Of a stretch of DNA of 64,000 nt, positions 52,501-63,370 are shown one piece after another (position 1 is the first letter of the stretch; each line of letters starts with the position of its first letter). The stretch spans positions 873,501 through 937,500 of the forward strand of contig NC_007722.1 in the NCBI RefSeq assembly GCF_000013005.1, written 5' to 3'. Position numbers and translations under genes: made by a program. This DNA comes from Erythrobacter litoralis HTCC2594. Lineage in GTDB: Bacteria > Pseudomonadota > Alphaproteobacteria > Sphingomonadales > Sphingomonadaceae. The notes beneath the pieces were generated by a model. It did no database searches, was not told the origin of the DNA, and saw only the letters and a list, made by a program, of their open reading frames with translations.

Positions 52501-54141
52501 ATGAAAGCCTCTGACTTGTTTATCGCTGCATTAGAGGCTGAAAAGGTGGAATACATCTTTGCCGTTCCCGGCGAAGAAAACCTCGACCTGCTGGAATCCC
52601 TGCGCACGTCCTCAATCGAATTGGTATTGACGCGCCATGAGCAAGGTGCGGGCTTTATGGCGGCGACCTATGGCCGTCTGACCGGCAAGGCGGGGGTTTG
52701 CCTCGCAACTCTCGGGCCTGGTGCGACGAACCTGACAACTCCGGCGGCCTATGCCGCGCTCGGGGCCTTTCCGCTCATCATCATCACCGGGCAGAAACCG
52801 ATAAAGACATCGAAACAGGCGCAGTTCCAAATTGTCGACGTTGTTTCGCTGTTTACTCCGCTATGCAAGGCTTCGACCCAGATCGTGAACGGCAATCGCA
52901 TCCCCTCGCTCGTTCGCGAAGGTTTCCGACTTGCTCAGGAAGAAAGACCGGGCGCTGTGCTGCTCGAGCTTCCGGAAGATATTGCTGAAGAGGAAACGAT
53001 CGAACCGGTCATACCGCCGCATCAAAGGCGTTATGCGGTCGCCGGAGATGCGGCGCTCGACGAAGCGGCCGAGCGGATCATCGCGGCTGAGCGGCCACTG
53101 CTGCTAATCGGAGCCGGAGCAAACCGCCGCCGCGCTTCGAAGGCGCTGCGGAAATTCGTGTCCGATACCGGTTTTCCCTTTTTCGACACCCAGATGGGCA
53201 AGGGCGTGGTCGACGAAGATAGCGAACTCTATCTGGGCACCGCGGCCCTATCTTCGGACGATTATGTTCACTGCGCGATCGAGAAGGCCGATCTGATCGT
53301 CAATATCGGTCACGACGTGGTGGAGAAGCCGCCATTCTTCATGGAGCCGGACGGTCAGACTGTCATTCATATCAATTACAAGGCGGCCGAAGTCGATCAG
53401 GTCTATTTCCCGCAGCTGGAAGTCATCGGTGACATTGCCGGTTCGGTCGAGCGGCTGGGAAACCGTTTGGATGGCAACTTGCAGTGTGATCGCAGCTACT
53501 ACACCGCCCTGCATCACGAGATTGCTTCGCACATTTCCGAAACCAGCGACGACGACCGTTTTCCAATGGTTCCCCAACGCGTCGTTGCCGACGTTCGCAG
53601 CGTAATGGCACGCGATGATATCGTCGCGCTCGACAACGGCATCTACAAGATCTGGTTCGCTAGAAACTACATCGCTCATGAGCCTGGCACCATTCTGCTC
53701 GACAATGCATTGGCGACGATGGGCGCGGGCCTTCCATCCGCCATGATGGCGGCGATTCTCACGCCCGGGCGCAGGGTTCTCGCGGTGTGCGGCGATGGCG
53801 GGTTCATGATGAACTCGCAGGAACTGGAAACGGCCGTCAGGCTTGGCCTGAACCTCGTCGTGCTCATCCTGAACGACGCGGCATACGGCATGATCCGGTG
53901 GAAGCAGGGCCAGCTCGGCTTTCCGGACTACGGCCTGACCTTTTCCAATCCCGACTTTGTCACTTATGCCAAGAGCTATGGAGCGACCGGCCACCGTGTC
54001 GAGCGAAGCGCGGATCTGGTTTCGGTCCTGAACGCCGCATTCGAGGCTGGCGGCGTGCACCTTGTCGACCTGCCCGTCGACTATTCCGAAAACAAGAAAG
54101 TGCTGATCGACGAACTCGGCGCGAAGGTGTGCGAGCTATGA
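52501..54141 (+). CDS. Thiamine-pyrophosphate enzyme, acetolactate-synthase-like
   Basis: 546 aa with the full three-domain plan. N-terminal PYR domain with the TPP-activating Glu in RHEQGAGFMA (E47). Central domain. C-terminal PP domain with GDGGFMMNSQELETAVRLGL and a downstream NDAAYGMI. It would condense or decarboxylate 2-oxo acids. No small regulatory subunit is adjacent, so it is probably catabolic rather than branched-chain biosynthetic. The stop overlaps the next start as ATGA. Confidence 0.88.
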   Translation: MKASDLFIAALEAEKVEYIFAVPGEENLDLLESLRTSSIELVLTRHEQGAGFMAATYGRLTGKAGVCLATLGPGATNLTTPAAYAALGAFPLIIITGQKPIKTSKQAQFQIVDVVSLFTPLCKASTQIVNGNRIPSLVREGFRLAQEERPGAVLLELPEDIAEEETIEPVIPPHQRRYAVAGDAALDEAAERIIAAERPLLLIGAGANRRRASKALRKFVSDTGFPFFDTQMGKGVVDEDSELYLGTAALSSDDYVHCAIEKADLIVNIGHDVVEKPPFFMEPDGQTVIHINYKAAEVDQVYFPQLEVIGDIAGSVERLGNRLDGNLQCDRSYYTALHHEIASHISETSDDDRFPMVPQRVVADVRSVMARDDIVALDNGIYKIWFARNYIAHEPGTILLDNALATMGAGLPSAMMAAILTPGRRVLAVCGDGGFMMNSQELETAVRLGLNLVVLILNDAAYGMIRWKQGQLGFPDYGLTFSNPDFVTYAKSYGATGHRVERSADLVSVLNAAFEAGGVHLVDLPVDYSENKKVLIDELGAKVCEL

Positions 54142-55544
54142 AAACGATCGTTCACAATCCCTTCGACCGCTCGCCGATTGCAGAAGTGGCGCTTGTCGAC
54201 TGGGCTCAAATCGATGAATGGCTGAATGAAGCGCAGTTGCTCCACCGCGAACGCAGTTGCTGGCTTGCTGTGCATGAGCGTATCGCCATCCTCCGGCGAA
54301 CGGCGGATATCATGCGCGAACGAGCCGAAGAACTGGCTCTCCAGATCGTCAGGGAGGGCGGGAAGCCCCTGGTCGATGCGCGGGTGGAAGCCGGTCGCGC
54401 GATCAATAGCGTCGACTTGTGCGTTCAGGCGCTGAGCGATGGCGGGGGCCACGAGATCCCCATGGACCTGACAGAAGCGGGTGCGGGTAGGACGGCGTAT
54501 ACATTCCGCGAGCCGATCGGTCCTGTCGTGGCGATCTCGGCATTCAATCACCCCCTCAACCTGATCGTCCATCAGGTTGGACCGGCGGTAGCAGCCGGGT
54601 GCCCCGTTCTTATCAAGCCTGCGCTGGAAACACCTCTGTCATGCCAGAGCTTCGTGAGCATTCTCCATGAAGCCGGCCTGCCTGAGGCCTGGTGCCGGTT
54701 CGCACCTTGCGGCAACGACATCGCCGAAAGAATGGTAACCGATTCGCGCACGGCGTTCTTCTCATTCATCGGTTCTGCGAAAATCGGCTGGATGCTTCGC
54801 TCGAAGCTGGCGCCGGGAACCCGCATTGCTCTCGAGCACGGCGGTGCGGCGCCGGTAATCGTGGACAGCGGCGTGGAGCGCGCAGCAGTGATCGCCTCGT
54901 TGCTCAAAGGCGGGTTCTATCATTCGGGTCAGGTCTGCGTTTCCGTACAGCGCGTATTCGTCCCTGCTGCAGAATTGAAAGACTTCGCCAATGACCTAGG
55001 GCGAGCTGCCGAAAAGCTCGTCGTGGGCGATCCCGCCGTTGCTGAAACCCAATGCGGCCCCTTGATCCGGACGGAGGAAGTCGACCGCGTCGAACGCTGG
55101 GTCGATGATGCCATCGCAGCAGGCGGCACCCTGGTGTGCGGGGGAAGCCGTCTGAGTGACACTCTTTTCTCTCCGACCGTCATTCTCGATCCTCCCGAAA
55201 GTGCCAATGTGTCCCGGCAAGAAATCTTCGGCCCCGTGATCTGCGTGTATGGCTATGACGATATCGACCTGGCTATCGAGCAGGCCAATGCCCTGCCTTA
55301 CGCCTTTCAGGCCGCTGTATTCACCGATCGGCTGTCAATCGCCAATCATAGCATCGGCTCTCTGGCTGGATCGGCTGTGATGGTGAACGACCATACGGCA
55401 TTCCGCGTGGACTGGATGCCCTTTGCAGGCCTGCGCCGCTCCGGCCTTGGTGTCGGCGGGATCGCCTACACGATGGCGGATATGAGCTTTGAAAAAATGG
55501 CCGTCTGGAATTGGCCAGAGGGTGGTTTTCGATCAGATCGATAG
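54138..55544 (+). CDS. NAD(P)-dependent aldehyde dehydrogenase
   Basis: 468 aa from the ATG at 54138, overlapping the TPP-enzyme stop. Catalytic Cys in YHSGQVCVSV (C267), Glu in ALEHGGAAP (E233), cofactor Lys in PVLIKPALETP (K160). It probably oxidises an aldehyde made by, or related to, the upstream enzyme's product. Substrate unknown. The long open frame starting at 53787 is a shadow in its first third. Confidence 0.9.
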   Translation: MKTIVHNPFDRSPIAEVALVDWAQIDEWLNEAQLLHRERSCWLAVHERIAILRRTADIMRERAEELALQIVREGGKPLVDARVEAGRAINSVDLCVQALSDGGGHEIPMDLTEAGAGRTAYTFREPIGPVVAISAFNHPLNLIVHQVGPAVAAGCPVLIKPALETPLSCQSFVSILHEAGLPEAWCRFAPCGNDIAERMVTDSRTAFFSFIGSAKIGWMLRSKLAPGTRIALEHGGAAPVIVDSGVERAAVIASLLKGGFYHSGQVCVSVQRVFVPAAELKDFANDLGRAAEKLVVGDPAVAETQCGPLIRTEEVDRVERWVDDAIAAGGTLVCGGSRLSDTLFSPTVILDPPESANVSRQEIFGPVICVYGYDDIDLAIEQANALPYAFQAAVFTDRLSIANHSIGSLAGSAVMVNDHTAFRVDWMPFAGLRRSGLGVGGIAYTMADMSFEKMAVWNWPEGGFRSDR

Positions 55545-55974
55545 GAGCGTTCGATGATTGTCCCGCACACGGTCTATTGAAAGAGCAGTGACTTATCGCT
55601 GCTACCCGATCTTCAACATCATGAAGACTGAGACGAGAGATGGCCGCGAATTCTTCATAAAGCGGGCAGACATTTGCATTAGGGCGGCTATCGCAGCGGA
55701 GACTGTGAAGAGCAATGAAGCGGGCCGGTGCCTGTGCCTCACGCCTCTCGGCGGACCCATACTTCTGTATTCCTGGGCTTCTGGGTAAGGCCTATTCAGA
55801 TGCTAGCGCCTTCCATGAGGTGGCGAATGCCATTCTACAGCTTTCGTTCGGCATGACCGTGCCCGTTCGTCCATATCGATTTCATCCGGAAATGCGAGAG
55901 GAACATTATCCGGCGCCTCGCCGTTGCAATGGTACGCAAATATTCAGGTATTTAATAGAAATTGGAGACATATC
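55545..55974. other. 430-base stretch without supported gene
   Basis: A frame at 55558-55788 has no recognisable content. It probably carries the CBS-gene promoter. No strong hairpin seen. Confidence 0.5.
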
Positions 55975-56418
55975 ATGGAAGCCAAGAATGTGATGACCTC
56001 GAATCCTGCATGCTGCAATCCTTCGACCAGTGTACGGGAGGCCGCTAATCTCATGGTGAAAAACGACTGCGGCGAAATTCCGGTTGTAGATGATTCCGGC
56101 ACACTTGTCGGTGTGATTACCGATCGTGACATTGCTTGTCGCTGCGTTGCAGACGGCAAGTCTTCTGACACGTCGGTAGAAGACGTGATGACAAGCTCTC
56201 CGATTACTGTGACACCCGACACGAGTGTCGATGATTGTCGCAGCAAAATGGAGGACAACAAAGTTCGGCGGCTTCCTGTTGTGGACGAGAGTGGCAAATG
56301 TTGCGGCATCGTTTCACAAGCCGACATTGCTCGGCATGCGAACGAAAAAGAGACCGGCGATCTGGTGCGTGAGGTATCGGAACCCACCGAGGAAGCGTCA
56401 AAGTCAGGTTGCTGTTAG
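55975..56418 (+). CDS. Paired CBS-domain protein
   Basis: 147 aa from the ATG at 55975 (GGAGA upstream). Two CBS repeats cover about residues 5-60 and 65-125, each with the RRLPVVDE/EIPVVDD and IVSQADIA/VITDRDIA strands. They usually bind adenine nucleotides. Unusual cysteines occur at both ends (ACCNP, KCCGI, SGCC). A stand-alone stress or energy sensor; function here unknown. Confidence 0.87.
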   Translation: MEAKNVMTSNPACCNPSTSVREAANLMVKNDCGEIPVVDDSGTLVGVITDRDIACRCVADGKSSDTSVEDVMTSSPITVTPDTSVDDCRSKMEDNKVRRLPVVDESGKCCGIVSQADIARHANEKETGDLVREVSEPTEEASKSGCC

Positions 56419-56513
56419 GCAAATTTGGGCAATAGGTTTGGGCTTCGGGTTTGCTGAAGCGAAAACATAAATCTGGCCTTTGTCTTCAGCCTGATAACCG
56501 ACTTGCACGTCGT

Positions 56514-56924
56514 ATGCGTTCGGACTATCCCAAACCGGTGACGTATATTCGTGCTCTTACTTTGATCTGCTTCAGCTTCGGCCTGTTTGTGCAGGTCGCA
56601 GCACAGGCAGCTGTTCCGCAGATTGAAGTGGCCGGAACGACTGATTGCGCTGAAATGGTGCAAGGCATGCCCAATCACCCAATGCCCGGGCAGGTGATCG
56701 CCGATAAGGACAAGGTCGATCAGCACGGGCCTTGCCGCGAGATGACACTCGATTGTCTTGTTGCTATGAATTGTCTCCCGCCGCTGGCGCTCACCGCTGC
56801 GGGACTTGCGCAAACAGAATCGCTTTTTGTTGCGCCTCAGTACCTTTCCGCGAGTGCCAGCAGGCTCGAGAGCCAGCCGCTACCGCCGGAATCGCCACCT
56901 CCACAACCCCAGCTCACCATCTAG
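56514..56924 (+). CDS. Small secreted Cys/Met/His-containing protein before cusC
   Basis: 136 aa from the ATG at 56514. Signal peptide about residues 1-32 (cut near QAA). The mature region has DCAEMVQGMPNHPMPG, then CREMTLDCLVAMNCLPP, and a Pro-rich tail. Position ahead of an outer-membrane factor gene mirrors the His-rich protein ahead of czcC. Possible copper-binding role (inference). The start is weakly supported. Confidence 0.55.
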   Translation: MRSDYPKPVTYIRALTLICFSFGLFVQVAAQAAVPQIEVAGTTDCAEMVQGMPNHPMPGQVIADKDKVDQHGPCREMTLDCLVAMNCLPPLALTAAGLAQTESLFVAPQYLSASASRLESQPLPPESPPPQPQLTI

Positions 56925-57047
56925 CATTTCCCGGGCGGTGCATCGCGCCGCTTGCGAGCTTGACGGATAAACAGGCCCAGCGCCCGGTTGCTCGCCCGCG
57001 TGCGCCGTGGCCCTTCCCGGTCAGCTCGCTTTGAAAGAGTAAGAATT

Positions 57048-58283
57048 ATGGATTGGCGCATTGGCTGGGTGCCGTTTTCGGCCCTGCTCGCCGCGCAGAC
57101 TGCCCAAGCACAGTCTGTCGGATACGAGGAAATACTGGCGGTAGCACGAGGCGAACAACCCGTTCTGGAAGCTGGCGCGCTGCGTGTACAATCGCGGCGC
57201 GAGGCAGCGGAAGCGGCGGATGAGCTTCCCGATCCGCGCGTACGCGCAGGTATCATGAACCTTCCTGTGACCGGACCTGCCGCGTTCGACCCAGACCGGC
57301 AACTCCCCACGCAGATCGCAATCGGTATCGAGCAGGAAATCCCAAATCTCGCCCGTCGACGGGCGAGGTTCGGCGTTGCCAGTTCGGAAGTGCGGCTCGC
57401 CGAGGCACGCCTTGGCATGGCCGAGCGTATTCTTCTCGCCGATGCGGGCACGGCCTGGGTCCGGCTCCATTATGCGCAAGCGCGGCTTGATCTTGCCCAG
57501 GCTGCGCTGGACGACCTGAGAGCATTCGTTCCGGTTGCCAACAGTGCAGTTGCTTCGGGGTCGGCCCGCCCGGCGGAGAGCCTGGCAATCCGGCGCGAGC
57601 TACTCGGAATTGAAGACGCGATTACCGCTATCGAAGCCGAGCGCGAGACTGCGCAAGCGCAGATTTCCCGATATATACCGCTCGCAGATCCGGTTGCTTT
57701 GGGAGCCGCGCCATCGGCTGTCCTCGATGAGGAGCAGCTGCGGTTCGAGCTCGAAAGCAATCCCGAAATCCTGCTGGCCGATGCCGAACGAGGCCGGGCC
57801 GAAGCCGGTGTCGCGCTCGCACGCGCCGAGAAACGACCCGATTTCGGGGTGAGCGTCACCTATGGTCGCCGCAATCCTGATTTCGGCGATGCGGTGTCGA
57901 TCATGGGGTCCATTACACTGCCGATCTTTACCGACCGGCGGCAGAATCCGCGCATTGCCGCTGCCGAAGCCGAAGCCGCTGCCGCATCGGCCGAGCGCGA
58001 GGATCGCAGGCGCGCGTTGGTTGCCGGTTTCGAAGCTGATCTGGCAACCTGGCGCAGCACAGTGCGGCAATGGGGACGCGCGCGTGACGAGCTTCTTCCG
58101 CTGGCGCGCGACCGCGCGGACCTCGATACAGCGAGTTTCGCGGCCGGGCGTGCCGATCTCGTCGATGTGATTGCGGCGAAATCCGCGCTCGCGCTGCTCG
58201 AACTGGAGATACTCGAGCGCGAACAGGCAGCTGTCGAGGCGGCGGTGAGGCTGCGACTGACCTACGGGGAGAGCAGGCCATGA
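57048..58283 (+). CDS. cusC: Outer-membrane factor CusC-like (TolC family)
   Basis: 411 aa with a signal peptide (cut near AQAQS, residue 22). Two TolC repeats: QIAIGIEQEIPNLARRRARF, then VTYGRRNPDFGDAVSIMGSI and TLPIFTDRRQNPRIA. It forms the exit duct for the copper pump. Stop overlaps the cusB start by 4 bases. The longer frame from 56988 lacks a signal peptide start. Confidence 0.87.
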   Translation: MDWRIGWVPFSALLAAQTAQAQSVGYEEILAVARGEQPVLEAGALRVQSRREAAEAADELPDPRVRAGIMNLPVTGPAAFDPDRQLPTQIAIGIEQEIPNLARRRARFGVASSEVRLAEARLGMAERILLADAGTAWVRLHYAQARLDLAQAALDDLRAFVPVANSAVASGSARPAESLAIRRELLGIEDAITAIEAERETAQAQISRYIPLADPVALGAAPSAVLDEEQLRFELESNPEILLADAERGRAEAGVALARAEKRPDFGVSVTYGRRNPDFGDAVSIMGSITLPIFTDRRQNPRIAAAEAEAAAASAEREDRRRALVAGFEADLATWRSTVRQWGRARDELLPLARDRADLDTASFAAGRADLVDVIAAKSALALLELEILEREQAAVEAAVRLRLTYGESRP

Positions 58284-59788
58284 ACTCCGCGCTCGAACGA
58301 TTCACACCGCGCCAGCGCATGTATGCGGCTGGACTTGGTATTGCTCTGGTCAGTCTGTTGGCGGGCTACGGTCTCTCAATGCTCGGCAGCGAGAGCGGCG
58401 GCGATGCAGCGACAGATACGGGCTGCGAGGACGTGCTCTATTGGTACGATCCGATGGTCCCTGACCAGCGCTTCGACGAGCCGGGCAAATCTCCTTTCAT
58501 GGACATGCAGCTGGTCCCCAAATGCGCGGGCGGCGACGCGCAGGGCGCCGGGGGTGTGAGTATCGATTCGACGCTCGTCCAGAATTTCGGGATCCGGACT
58601 GCTGAAGCGGAATATGGCGTGCTGGAGCCTGAAATCAGCGTCACCGGCACGCTCGCATATAACGGCAGCGAGATGGCGATCGTTCAGCCGCGCGCCGGCG
58701 GCTATGTTCAGCGGACCTACGGCCATGCACCGCAGGACCTGATTGCCAGAGGCGCTCCGATCGTCGACATTCTTGTGCCCGAATGGGGCGGCGCACAAAA
58801 CGAGTATCTTGCTGTTGCCGCAACCGGCGACGAAGCGTTGACCCGGGCCGCCCGCGAGCGCCTGCGGCTGCTTGGCATGCCGGACTCGATGATCGCCTCG
58901 GTCACCCGAAGCGGAAGACCGCAAACGATCATCACCGTCACAGCACCGCAATCGGGCGCGATCACGTCGCTCGCAGTAAGGCCGGGCATGACCGTGGCGG
59001 CGGGCCAATCGCTGGCCGAGATCAGCGGGTACAGTCCGATCTGGCTCGAGGCGGCGGTACCCGAGGCACTGGCTGGCAACGCGCGTGTCGGGCAGCCGGT
59101 GAGCGCCACGCTCACTGCCTTTCCCGGCGAACGGTTTGCCGGACGCATCATCGCCATTCTGCCGAGCGCGCAAGATGCGAGCCGCACGATAACCGTGCGG
59201 GCAGCGATGCCCAATCCGGGCCTGCGGCTCAAGCCGGGAATGTTTGCCCAAGTGATGCTCGCGCCTGAACGGCGCGAAGCGCTGCTGGTCCCTTCGGAAG
59301 CTGTCATTCGCACCGGCGAGCGGACCCTGGCGATGATCGCGCAGGGAGGTGGCGGCTATCGGCCCGCCGAAATCCGTATCGGCCGCGAAGCGAACGGACG
59401 GACCGAAGTCCTTGCCGGGCTGGCTGCAGGAGAGAGAGTGGTCACCTCGGGCCAGTTCCTGCTCGATTCCGAAGCCAGCCTTGCGGGCATCGACGTGCGT
59501 CCCGTCGATCAGGCACCATCCGGTGCGAGCGAAGACCGAGGGTCGGACGATGCAGATGAACCGCAGACTTATCGCGCGACCGGGACGATCGAGCGCATAA
59601 ACGCCAACAGCGTGACCTTGCGCCACGGTCCGGTGCCTGCGCTCGAATGGCCGGCAATGACCATGCCCTTTGCCAGCGAAGGACCGGAACAGCTGCGCGG
59701 TTTTGCGCGCGGCGACCGGGTCTCCTTCACATTTGTGCAAGCCAGTACGGGGCCGCGCATCGTCTCGATCCGGAAAATCGGCCAATGA
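58280..59788 (+). CDS. cusB: Periplasmic adaptor CusB with fused C-terminal CusF domain
   Basis: 502 aa. One membrane anchor is followed by a heavy-metal-binding domain ([20 protein letters not shown], then [14 protein letters not shown]). The adaptor core has [20 protein letters not shown] and [13 protein letters not shown]. An added C-terminal domain (about 431-502) has the CusF ligand set: H449, W457, M460 and M462 in [15 protein letters not shown]. It delivers Cu(I)/Ag(I) to CusA. Overlaps both neighbours (ATGA). Confidence 0.92.
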   Translation: MNSALERFTPRQRMYAAGLGIALVSLLAGYGLSMLGSESGGDAATDTGCEDVLYWYDPMVPDQRFDEPGKSPFMDMQLVPKCAGGDAQGAGGVSIDSTLVQNFGIRTAEAEYGVLEPEISVTGTLAYNGSEMAIVQPRAGGYVQRTYGHAPQDLIARGAPIVDILVPEWGGAQNEYLAVAATGDEALTRAARERLRLLGMPDSMIASVTRSGRPQTIITVTAPQSGAITSLAVRPGMTVAAGQSLAEISGYSPIWLEAAVPEALAGNARVGQPVSATLTAFPGERFAGRIIAILPSAQDASRTITVRAAMPNPGLRLKPGMFAQVMLAPERREALLVPSEAVIRTGERTLAMIAQGGGGYRPAEIRIGREANGRTEVLAGLAAGERVVTSGQFLLDSEASLAGIDVRPVDQAPSGASEDRGSDDADEPQTYRATGTIERINANSVTLRHGPVPALEWPAMTMPFASEGPEQLRGFARGDRVSFTFVQASTGPRIVSIRKIGQ

Positions 59789-62700
59789 TCGCGCGCATCA
59801 TCGATAGCTCGATCGCCAACCGCTTTTTCGTGGTGCTGGCAGCGATCGGGTTGGCGCTGGCCGGTTTCTGGGCGGTACGGACGACGCCCGTCGATGCCCT
59901 GCCGGACCTTTCCGATGTACAGGTGGTGATCCGCTCGAACTATCCAGGTCAGGCGCCCCGTATCGTCGAGGACCAGGTGACCTATCCGATGGCCACGACC
60001 ATGCTGTCGGTCCCCGGTGCCAAGACCGTGCGCGGCTATTCCTTTTTCGGAGACAGCTACGTCTATGTGATCTTCGAGGACGGGACCGACCTCTACTGGG
60101 CGCGCTCTCGCGTTCTGGAGTATCTGAACCAGGTCCAGAACCGCTTGCCCGACGGGGTTCAGAGCACACTCGGCCCTGATGCAACCGGGGTGGGCTGGAT
60201 CTACGAATATGCGCTGGTCGACCGCAGCGGCGGTCACGACTTGGCCGGGCTCAGGAGCCTGCAGGACTGGTTCCTGCGCTACGAGCTGAAAACCATTCCC
60301 GGCATCGCCGAAGTCGCCAGCGTGGGCGGCATGGTCAAGCAGTACCAGATCGTGCTCGACCCCTATCGCATGGCTTCGCTGGGCGTGACGCTCGCGCAAG
60401 TGGTCCGCGCGGTGCAGGCAGGCAATCAGGAAACCGGGGGCTCTATCGTCGAAATGGGCGAGGCCGAATATATGGTCCGTGCCTCGGGCTATCTCGGCAC
60501 GCTGGCGGATTTTCGCAGCATACCCTTGCGCGCCGAAGCGGGCGGCACTCCGGTAACGCTGGACGATGTGGCCAATATCCAGATCGGCCCGGAGCTGCGG
60601 CGCGGCATTGCGGAACTCAACGGCGAAGGCGAGGTTGCCGGCGGTATCGTCATTCTGCGCCAGGGCGCCGATGCGCGCAGCGCAATTGCGGCGGTCGAAG
60701 CGAAGCTCGAACAATTGCAGGCAAGCCTGCCCGAAGGGGTCGAGATCGTCACCACCTACGACCGTTCGCAATTGATCGATGCTTCGGTCGAAAACCTGAC
60801 CTCCAAGCTCATCGAGGAATTCATTGTCGTTGCCCTGGTGTGCCTGCTGTTCCTGTGGCACGCGCGCTCGGCACTCGTCGCGGTCGTCACCCTTCCGCTC
60901 GGCGTGCTCGCGGCCTTCATCGTGATGCGCTTTCAGGGCGTAAACGCGAACATCATGTCTCTTGGCGGGATCGCCATCGCGGTCGGCGCGATGGTCGATG
61001 CTGCGGTGGTGATGATCGAGAACGCCCACAAGCATCTGGAGCGCTGGGCCGAGGAGAACCCTGACACGGTTCTGTCCGTCCAGGAGCGCTGGCGGATCGT
61101 CGCGGATGCCTCGAAGGAAGTCGGCCCGGCGCTGTTTTTCAGCCTGCTGATCATCACCTTGTCGTTTCTGCCGGTGTTCACCTTGCAGGCGCAGGAGGGA
61201 CGGCTGTTCGCACCGCTGGCCTTTACCAAGACCTATGCCATGGCGGCTGCTGCGATCCTGTCGATCACTCTGGTTCCGGTGCTGATGGGATGGCTGGTGC
61301 GCGGAAAGATTCCGGCAGAGGACAGCAACCCGGTCAATCGCGTGCTGACCCGGGCCTATCGGCCCGGGCTAGACTGGGTGATGCGCCGCCCGAAGACCGC
61401 TTTGGTCATCGCTGGGCTGGTCTTCCTGACCACGCTCGTTCCCTTCTCGCGGCTTGGCGGCGAATTCCTGCCGCCGCTCGACGAAGGCGACCTGCTCTAC
61501 ATGCCCAGCGCCCTGCCTGGATTGTCTCCCGGAGAGGCGTCAGCGCTGCTACAGCGCACCGACCGGCTGATCATGACCGTACCGGAAGTCGAAACCGTGT
61601 TCGGCAAGGCCGGGCGCGCCGATACCGCCACCGATCCCGCCCCTCTCACAATGTTCGAGACGACCATCCGCTTCAAACCACGCGATGAGTGGCGCGAGGG
61701 CATGACACCGGATATGCTGGTCGAGGAACTGGACCGCGCCGTGCAGGTGCCTGGCCTTGCCAATGTCTGGGTGCCGCCGATCCGCAACCGGATCGACATG
61801 CTCGCAACCGGGATCAAGAGCCCGATCGGGGTCAAGGTTTCGGGCGAAGATCTCGGCGAGCTGGAACGCGTCGCGCTCCAGATCGAACAGGCGGCAAAGA
61901 ACATTCCCGGCGTCAGTTCTGCGCTGGCTGAAAGGCTGTCGGGAGGCCGCTATGTCGATGTCGATATCGACCGGCTGGAAGCGGCCCGCTACGGTCTCAA
62001 CATCGCCGACGTGCAGCAGATCGTCTCCGGCGCAATTGGCGGTGCCAATGTGGCCCGTACAGTCGAAGGCCTCGCAAGATACCCGATCAATGTTCGCTAT
62101 CCGCGCGAGATCCGCGACAGTGTCGACGAGCTGCGCAATCTGCCGGTGCTGACCCCGTCTGGTCAGCAGATCACGCTTGGTACCGTTGCGCAGGTGCGTG
62201 TGACCAGCGGCCCGCCCATGCTCAAGAGCGAACAGGGCCGTCCCACAAGCTATGTCTATATCGATGTGCGCGGGCGCGATCTGTCTTCTGTGGTTGGCGA
62301 TCTGCAGGAGGTTATCGCGGCCGAGGTCGATCTGCCTCCGGGCGTCAGCCTGTCCTATGCCGGGCAGTTTGAATATCTCACGCGGGCCTACGAACGTCTG
62401 CAGATCGTCGTTCCGGCTACGCTCGCGATCATATTCCTGCTGCTTTACCTGATCTTCCGCCGGTTCGACGAGGCGCTGCTCATCATGGGCACCTTGCCGT
62501 TCGCGCTGACAGGCGGCTTCTGGCTGCTTTACCTGATGGGATACAACCAGTCGGTCGCGACCGCCGTCGGCTTCATCGCGCTGGCCGGGGTGTCAGCCGA
62601 ATTTGGCGTCATCATGCTGATCTATCTGAAAGCTGCGCTGGAGCGGCGCGGTGAGGACCCGGATGCGGAGGAAGTCTCCGCCGCCATCCGTGAAGGGGCA

Positions 62701-62952
62701 TTGTTGCGCGTCCGGCCCAAGGCAATGACCGTCGCGGTCATCCTCGCCGGCCTGTTTCCGATCCTGATCGGCACTGGGGCTGGCTCCGAAGTGATGAGCC
62801 GCATCGCCGCGCCGATGATCGGCGGGATGATCACCGCGCCGCTCCTGTCCATGTTCGTGCTTCCCGCAGCCTATCTGTTGCTGCGTCGTCCCCGGCCGGA
62901 ACGGCCAACCCAACCCCAAGGAGAAGAAGAATGCGTCACACAACCCTCATAA
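59785..62952 (+). CDS. cusA: RND copper/silver efflux pump CusA (HME4 group)
   Basis: 1055 aa. The transmembrane signature [18 protein letters not shown] (401 on) is that of Cu/Ag pumps. The three methionines that bind Cu(I)/Ag(I) in E. coli CusA are present at the same numbers: M573 (YMPSALPG), M623 (LTMFETTI) and M672 ([10 protein letters not shown]). The open frame upstream to 59647 is a shadow of cusB. Overlaps cusB by 4 bases. Confidence 0.95.
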   Translation: MIARIIDSSIANRFFVVLAAIGLALAGFWAVRTTPVDALPDLSDVQVVIRSNYPGQAPRIVEDQVTYPMATTMLSVPGAKTVRGYSFFGDSYVYVIFEDGTDLYWARSRVLEYLNQVQNRLPDGVQSTLGPDATGVGWIYEYALVDRSGGHDLAGLRSLQDWFLRYELKTIPGIAEVASVGGMVKQYQIVLDPYRMASLGVTLAQVVRAVQAGNQETGGSIVEMGEAEYMVRASGYLGTLADFRSIPLRAEAGGTPVTLDDVANIQIGPELRRGIAELNGEGEVAGGIVILRQGADARSAIAAVEAKLEQLQASLPEGVEIVTTYDRSQLIDASVENLTSKLIEEFIVVALVCLLFLWHARSALVAVVTLPLGVLAAFIVMRFQGVNANIMSLGGIAIAVGAMVDAAVVMIENAHKHLERWAEENPDTVLSVQERWRIVADASKEVGPALFFSLLIITLSFLPVFTLQAQEGRLFAPLAFTKTYAMAAAAILSITLVPVLMGWLVRGKIPAEDSNPVNRVLTRAYRPGLDWVMRRPKTALVIAGLVFLTTLVPFSRLGGEFLPPLDEGDLLYMPSALPGLSPGEASALLQRTDRLIMTVPEVETVFGKAGRADTATDPAPLTMFETTIRFKPRDEWREGMTPDMLVEELDRAVQVPGLANVWVPPIRNRIDMLATGIKSPIGVKVSGEDLGELERVALQIEQAAKNIPGVSSALAERLSGGRYVDVDIDRLEAARYGLNIADVQQIVSGAIGGANVARTVEGLARYPINVRYPREIRDSVDELRNLPVLTPSGQQITLGTVAQVRVTSGPPMLKSEQGRPTSYVYIDVRGRDLSSVVGDLQEVIAAEVDLPPGVSLSYAGQFEYLTRAYERLQIVVPATLAIIFLLLYLIFRRFDEALLIMGTLPFALTGGFWLLYLMGYNQSVATAVGFIALAGVSAEFGVIMLIYLKAALERRGEDPDAEEVSAAIREGALLRVRPKAMTVAVILAGLFPILIGTGAGSEVMSRIAAPMIGGMITAPLLSMFVLPAAYLLLRRPRPERPTQPQGEEECVTQPS

Positions 62953-63314
62953 CCCTATTGGCCGCGCCGCTGGCGCTGGCAGCCTGCGATTCTGGCCAGG
63001 ACACTGCCGAGATGGAGGACATGCCGATGGCTGAAGATGCAATGATGATGGACGGCCAGGATATGCCGATGGCGGATACCGGCAACGCAATGCAGTCCGC
63101 GAGTGCGCAAGGCACCGTCACCGCCATCGACGCCGAAGCGGGTACGATCACCGTCGACCACGGCCCGGTTCCCGCAATCGAATGGCCGGCAATGACCATG
63201 GCGTTCGAAGCCGATGAGCAACTGCGCAGCGAAGTAAGCGTCGGTGAGGGCATTGCCTTTGAATTTCGTACTGGTTCTGAAGGCAGTGTGATCACGTCGA
63301 TCACGAAGGAGTAA
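62931..63314 (+). CDS. cusF: CusF-like copper-binding lipoprotein with Met-rich linker
   Basis: 127 aa. Lipobox LAAC (C19) anchors it to a membrane. A Met/Asp-rich linker (nine Met between 28 and 54, for example [13 protein letters not shown]) is followed by a CusF domain with H77, W85, M88 and M90 in [15 protein letters not shown]. It would hand periplasmic Cu(I)/Ag(I) to the pump. Overlaps the cusA end by 22 bases; AAGGAGAAGA precedes its start. Confidence 0.9.
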   Translation: MRHTTLITLLAAPLALAACDSGQDTAEMEDMPMAEDAMMMDGQDMPMADTGNAMQSASAQGTVTAIDAEAGTITVDHGPVPAIEWPAMTMAFEADEQLRSEVSVGEGIAFEFRTGSEGSVITSITKE

Positions 63315-63370
63315 ATCGGTTGGGCGGTGCCAGGCAAATCTGGTGCCGCCCATCGCGAAACAGGAGGAGC

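Noticed and set aside
55558..55788. 76-codon frame after the aldehyde dehydrogenase
   Set aside because: No recognisable features; probably untranslated.
59569..61035. 488-codon open frame opposite cusB/cusA
   Set aside because: Antisense shadow; the plus strand has CusA with all metal residues.
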